From an uncultured Bacteroidales bacterium (lineage in GTDB: Bacteria > Bacteroidota > Bacteroidia > Bacteroidales > Muribaculaceae): 10,062 nt of DNA. Below, in pieces: positions 7,434 through 10,062 of the stretch. The stretch covers positions 1 to 10,062 of the forward strand of contig USHH01000065.1 of the NCBI GenBank assembly GCA_900554345.1, in the 5' to 3' direction. How positions within the stretch are numbered: the stretch's first letter is position 1; every line of letters starts with the position of its first letter. The notes under the pieces were generated by a model. It was not told where the DNA came from. It saw nothing but the letters and a program-made list of their open reading frames with translations, and ran no database searches. A program made the position numbers and the translations under genes.

Positions 7434-8224
7434 TCAGACAATATGTGTTGGCCGCCGTCATCGCGGTCTCGCTTGCAGTCACTTCGGCTTTCGCCGCCCG
7501 CCAGATCTCATCTCCCGTGACGGATGCCCGGAAGCAGGAAGCGGCCCGCACCATCAGCGATTCATATTTCCATTGGCAGTCGGTGGAGATCGACGGTAAA
7601 CTCCGGATGGACGGCCTCCCCGTGTCTCCTTCCGTCAGGATCTTCATGCAGAAGTCGAAGCTCGTGGCCATCTCACTGCGGGCTCCGTTGCTCGGGGAGG
7701 TGGGCAGATTCGAGGTGGATGCGGATTCACTCCTCGCCGTCAACAAGATGAAGAAGGTGTATGTGAAGGCTCCGCTCTCGGAGCTAACCGACATCTTTCC
7801 CGTGTCGGTCGACGATCTCCAGGCCCTGCTCCTCGGCAGGGTGGCTGTGGGCTCGGCCGGTGCCCTCGCCCCTGACAACGCCGGGCTCGTCGACATATTC
7901 GACGACGGCGACGGCGGCTGGCTCGTGGTGCCGGTCGACGAGATACAGCCCGACGTGGCGGCCTATGGCTATCAGGTGGCCCTCACCGGACGTCTCGCCG
8001 CCTTCCTCGCCACCTCCAGCGGCGGCTCCACATCCGTGGCTCTCCTTTACGACTATCCCGACGGGGGCACCGACATCGACGTCATAATCGACACCCCTAA
8101 ACGCAAGTCGGAGGCCTTTCTAAGCCTTGACGCCCCTAAGCAGAATCCCAAGCCTCTCCAGCGATTCAGGTTCTCGCAGAAATACCGGCAGGTTTCCTTC
8201 CGTGATTTCCTCAAATCGTTCTGA
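7430..8224 (+). CDS. DUF4292 family protein (LolB-like fold predicted)
   Basis: A 264-residue exported protein. Residues 1-22 form a signal peptide (hydrophobic YVLAAVIAVSLAVTSAFA, signal peptidase I site AFA-AR). The body fits DUF4292, a Bacteroidetes family placed near LolA/LolB-like lipoprotein carriers: the N-terminal strand region with FHWQSVEIDGKLRM, then SLRAPLLGEVGRFEVDADSL, the conserved middle KMKKVYVKAPLSEL, a distal region ending with RFRFSQKYRQVSFRDF. The family assignment is from memory of the motif order and gene neighbourhood. Many relatives start with a lipobox Cys, while this protein has no Cys at all, so it is predicted to be periplasmic rather than lipid-anchored. It begins inside the TPR stop codon (ATGA) and precedes the EnvC-like gene by 24 nt. 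Confidence 0.8.
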   Translation: MIRQYVLAAVIAVSLAVTSAFAARQISSPVTDARKQEAARTISDSYFHWQSVEIDGKLRMDGLPVSPSVRIFMQKSKLVAISLRAPLLGEVGRFEVDADSLLAVNKMKKVYVKAPLSELTDIFPVSVDDLQALLLGRVAVGSAGALAPDNAGLVDIFDDGDGGWLVVPVDEIQPDVAAYGYQVALTGRLAAFLATSSGGSTSVALLYDYPDGGTDIDVIIDTPKRKSEAFLSLDAPKQNPKPLQRFRFSQKYRQVSFRDFLKSF

Positions 8225-8248
8225 TACTCCAACCCACGACTTATCATC

Positions 8249-9148
8249 ATGCACCGTATATTCTCATCCCACCGCCTTATAGCCCTGATCCTCCTCGCCG
8301 CCATGACGGGCGCCCCTTTCCCGGCGCCTCTCCACGAATGCGCAGTGGCCCAGTCGACGCAGACAAGACAGAAAGGGAAAGGGGGCAAATCGACATCAAA
8401 GAAGAAGACATCGCGACGTAAGAGGGGGAGCGGCAAGTCAGCTTCCTCCACGCAGGCGCCCCCGACACAGTCTGCCGCCGAGATGAAGCGCCAGCAGTCG
8501 GAGACCAGACGTGAGATACAGCTCACCCAGGAGCAGATCAAGGAAAACGACCGCTCGATCAAGAAGAGCCTCCTCGAGCTTGGCCGAATCGAGTCTGACA
8601 TGGCCGTCACCCAGCGTCAGATCGACGCCACGAGCCGCCAGGTGGGAGAGCTCGACACACGCATCACATCGCTCCAGACCAAGATATCAGACAACGAGTC
8701 GCATCTCGCCAGCCTACGCGCCCAATACCTCAAGGCGGTCAAGAAGATGAGGGCAACCCGCAGGAACGCCTCGACGCTCGCCTTCATCTTCGCCTCCGAG
8801 AGCTTCAACCAGGCCTTGCGCCGCATGCGCTATCTGCGTCAGTTCTCCGAATGGAAAGACCGCCAGACCGAGAAGATCGCTGCGGCCACCTCGGAGCTTA
8901 AGAAGCAGTCGACGCAGCTGGCCCGCGTGAAGGGTGAGAAGGACGTGGCCCTGCGCCGCCAGCGCGACGCCCGACAGAAACTCGAGTCGCAGCATCGCAG
9001 CCAGGACGCCATCGTGGTGGAGCTCCGCAACAACGGGCAGGCCCTCGCCGCCCATCTCGAGCGCAAGAAGGCGCAGGCCGCACAGCTGCAGGGCGCCATA
9101 GCGGCCGCCATCGCCGAGGAGCAGCGCAAGGCGCAGGCGAGGCGGTAG
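8249..9148 (+). CDS. EnvC-like murein hydrolase activator, 3'-truncated at a junction
   Basis: 299 residues are readable: signal-peptide-like N-terminus (hydrophobic 9-25, possible cleavage near AVA-QS at 35), a Lys/Arg/Ser-rich linker (41-70), then a long coiled coil from about 73 to the end with the family signature AFIFASESFNQALRRMRYLRQFSEWK (about 178-203, two halves of one motif). EnvC/LytM-type proteins use this coiled coil to bind FtsX or related partners and a C-terminal LytM/M23 domain to activate or carry out peptidoglycan cleavage at division. Here the LytM domain is absent: the frame ends at TAG (9146-9148) immediately after EEQRKAQA, where sequence of different origin begins. The truncation is therefore most likely an artefact or a recombination scar rather than a natural short protein. 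It is the last gene of the dut-TPR-DUF4292 series. Confidence 0.85.
   Translation: MHRIFSSHRLIALILLAAMTGAPFPAPLHECAVAQSTQTRQKGKGGKSTSKKKTSRRKRGSGKSASSTQAPPTQSAAEMKRQQSETRREIQLTQEQIKENDRSIKKSLLELGRIESDMAVTQRQIDATSRQVGELDTRITSLQTKISDNESHLASLRAQYLKAVKKMRATRRNASTLAFIFASESFNQALRRMRYLRQFSEWKDRQTEKIAAATSELKKQSTQLARVKGEKDVALRRQRDARQKLESQHRSQDAIVVELRNNGQALAAHLERKKAQAAQLQGAIAAAIAEEQRKAQARR
9113..9148. other. Probable chimeric junction between two genomes
   Basis: Leftward of here the plus strand reads a Bacteroidetes EnvC coiled coil; rightward the minus strand reads an XRE helix-turn-helix protein of actinobacterial character. In 9113-9140 both readings make sense: EEQRKAQA for EnvC on the plus strand, and RLACALRCS, a normal XRE domain end, on the minus strand. 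A short shared or similar low-complexity stretch (GAGCAGCGCAAGGCGCAGGC) could therefore have joined unrelated reads. Beyond it neither gene continues. Start-codon signals also change: none have Shine-Dalgarno sequences to the left, while ispF to the right has AAGGAG. Confidence 0.75.
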
Positions 9149-9432
9149 ACCGCCTCAGCGGAGGCGCGATTGGTGTTCTTCTGCCGCTGCTCGTACATTT
9201 GGATGGAGCGCAAGCTTATCCCCGATCGCTCAGCCAACTCCTCCTGGGTCAAGCTGCACAGCTCGCGCTGGCGCTTCAGTCGTGTCGGCAACGAGGCGGC
9301 CGAGCGAGCGTCTTCCCACTCGCCCGCCTGCAGCTCAGCGAAGACGCTCGCGGGGCTCACCTCGCCGACGTCGCTCACCCAGCGGACGCGCAGGACGTAG
9401 AAGGCCGCCTTCTCCGGTGCGTAGTCGAAGGT
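9113..9432 (-). pseudogene. XRE-family helix-turn-helix protein fragment, both ends lost
   Basis: Minus-strand open frame from 9432 (just after an in-frame TGA at 9435-9433) to the junction. It encodes TFDYAPEKAAFYVLRVRW, then VSDVGEVSPASVFAELQAGE and a linker, then a typical XRE/Cro DNA-binding domain: RLKRQRELCSLTQEELAERS, GISLRSIQMYEQRQKN, ending SAEAVYRLACALRCS. Such domains are DNA-binding repressors, often antitoxins or phage regulators. No start codon with a ribosome site is present; GTG at 9378 is the only reasonable one and lacks Shine-Dalgarno, while protein-like sequence continues upstream of it. The usual C-terminal MEDLLE-like end is missing because the frame runs into antisense of the EnvC-like gene. 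It looks like an internal fragment of a longer protein. Confidence 0.7.
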
Positions 9433-9454
9433 TCAGGTTAGGTTCTGATGGTCG

Positions 9455-9922
9455 TTAAATGCGGCACACGAGGCAGGTGGCATAGGCGGTGATGCCCTCT
9501 TCGCGGCCTTCGGGGCCCAAGTGTTCGGTGGTGGTGGCCTTCACGCCGACGTTTTCCACGGGAAGCCCCATGGCACGGGCCAGGTTCTCGCGCATCTGCT
9601 CGCGGTAGGGAGAGAGCTTCGGGGCTTGGGCGGCGATGACGCTGTCCACGTCGATGATCTCGAAACCGCGCTCGCGCACAAAGCGAGCCACCTCGGCGAG
9701 CAGCTTGAGCGAGTCAGCATCCTTGTAGGCCGGGTCGGTGTCGGGGAACAGCTTCCCGATGTCGCCCCCGCGCACCGCGCCCAGCAGCGCGTCGGAGATG
9801 GCATGGGCCAGCACGTCGGCATCGGCATGCCCGTCCAGCCCGCCCAAGATGAGCTTGCGCCCCGGAGCAAAGGCGTGCACATCCATTCCCAGCCCCGTCC
9901 GAAGATTTCGCAGGTCGTTCAT
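9455..9922 (-). CDS. ispF: 2-C-methyl-D-erythritol 2,4-cyclodiphosphate synthase
   Basis: Converts 4-diphosphocytidyl-methylerythritol 2-phosphate to the cyclic diphosphate plus CMP, in the MEP isoprenoid pathway; members of this family are homotrimeric cytoplasmic enzymes with a metal site. At 155 residues it is near normal length. Visible signatures: metal ligands D14 and H16 in GLGMDVHAF, H32 in DGHADADVLAHAI, the GGDIGKLFPDTDPAYKDADS block (52-71), AAQAPKLSPY, and the C-terminal VKATTTEHLGPEGREEGI. Compared with remembered relatives, about 8-9 residues are missing in the hairpin between LILGG and DGH. ATG at 9922 is preceded by AAGGAG with 5-nt spacing and overlaps the upstream stop (ATGA). 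Style and neighbours suggest a Coriobacteriia genome, not the Bacteroidales part of the window. Confidence 0.96.
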   Translation of the reverse strand: MNDLRNLRTGLGMDVHAFAPGRKLILGGLDGHADADVLAHAISDALLGAVRGGDIGKLFPDTDPAYKDADSLKLLAEVARFVRERGFEIIDVDSVIAAQAPKLSPYREQMRENLARAMGLPVENVGVKATTTEHLGPEGREEGITAYATCLVCRI

Positions 9923-10062
9923 ACCGGCTCCTTCCGCCTTCCTCCATCATGCGTGTCGCCTTTGAGAACCCTTCTCATTTCCCTCTCGGTCATTGGAAGG
10001 GGCCGATTTTGCAGCAAATCGCGAGTTATAAGCGTCTGCACGATGCGCTTCGCTGCATTCCA
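9919..10062 (-). CDS. C-terminal end of an unidentified gene upstream of ispF (partial)
   Basis: The last 47 codons of a minus-strand frame that enters from the right edge: it begins WNAAKRIVQTLITRDLLQNR, continues PLPMTEREMRRVLKGDTHDG and ends GRRKEPV, with TGA at 9921-9919. The stop overlaps the ispF start (ATGA), and the ispF ribosome site lies inside this frame, so the two genes are probably translationally coupled. In many genomes ispD precedes ispF, but this tail does not look like the IspD C-terminus I know, and I do not recognise it otherwise. Confidence 0.55.
   Translation of the reverse strand, partial: WNAAKRIVQTLITRDLLQNRPLPMTEREMRRVLKGDTHDGGRRKEPV
9928..9933 (-). promoter_or_regulatory. 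Shine-Dalgarno site of ispF
   Basis: AAGGAG on the minus strand (CTCCTT at 9928-9933), 5 nt before the ispF ATG. It fixes the start codon. It is also the only canonical ribosome site I see before a gene in the window, which supports a different genome of origin for this end. Confidence 0.85.

Noticed and set aside
9139..9156. Palindrome GAGGCGGT-AG-ACCGCCTC beside the junction, a possible recombination or insertion site.
   Set aside because: It is fully explained by the XRE codons for E-A-V-Y-R-L, which happen to be self-complementary. No flanking direct repeats or mobile-element genes accompany it.
8839..9378. A 179-residue minus-strand frame starting in the XRE region and running far into the EnvC-like gene.
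   Set aside because: Only the part from about 9113 to 9378 looks like protein. The rest is antisense of the coiled coil, rich in Ala, Arg, Ser and Cys.

Overview
The window reads as two different genomes joined end to end. Bases 1 to about 9113-9140 look like a Bacteroidales bacterium, probably Muribaculaceae-like. The 23S and 5S rRNA sequences are of Bacteroidetes type, three promoters fit the Bacteroidetes -7 box TAnnTTTG, start codons lack Shine-Dalgarno sequences, and the order dut / TPR protein / DUF4292 protein / EnvC-like protein is typical of that group. Bases from about 9140 to the end look like a high-GC actinobacterium, most likely Coriobacteriia (Collinsella/Olsenella-like). There ispF has a textbook AAGGAG ribosome binding site and an ATGA overlap with the gene before it. 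The lineage calls rest on remembered family sequences, not on a search.

Layout of the Bacteroidales part: the 3' end of a 23S rRNA gene (1 to about 303), a tRNA-free spacer, 5S rRNA (about 428-538) and a strong rrn terminator. Facing the rRNA operon on the minus strand is a 1100-residue protein with OB/S1-like segments and a C-terminal Schlafen-type AlbA_2 domain (659-3961), with its own terminator between it and the rRNA. Next on the minus strand is a 55-residue 2[4Fe-4S] ferredoxin (4135-4302) with its own promoter and terminator. A divergent intergenic region leads to plus-strand genes: a 118-residue protein of unknown function (4647-5003), then dut (5165), a secreted 598-residue TPR protein (5637), a DUF4292 protein (7430, ATGA overlap) and the N-terminal coiled-coil part of an EnvC-type murein hydrolase activator (8249-9148).

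The EnvC-like frame breaks off before its expected LytM/M23 domain, exactly where a minus-strand XRE helix-turn-helix protein of different origin begins. That XRE gene has lost both ends: its C-terminus at the junction and its N-terminus at a stop codon just downstream of ispF. It is followed (reading right to left) by ispF (9455-9922) and the last 47 codons of an upstream gene. The simplest explanation is a metagenome misassembly over a short stretch readable in both genes. A real horizontal insertion is possible but less likely.

Functionally, dut keeps dUTP out of DNA. The TPR, DUF4292 and EnvC-like proteins carry signal peptides and form a probable envelope-maintenance group. The most interesting intact gene is the AlbA_2 protein, which keeps the E-x4-E-x-K plus downstream Asp arrangement that resembles the nuclease site of Schlafen proteins.
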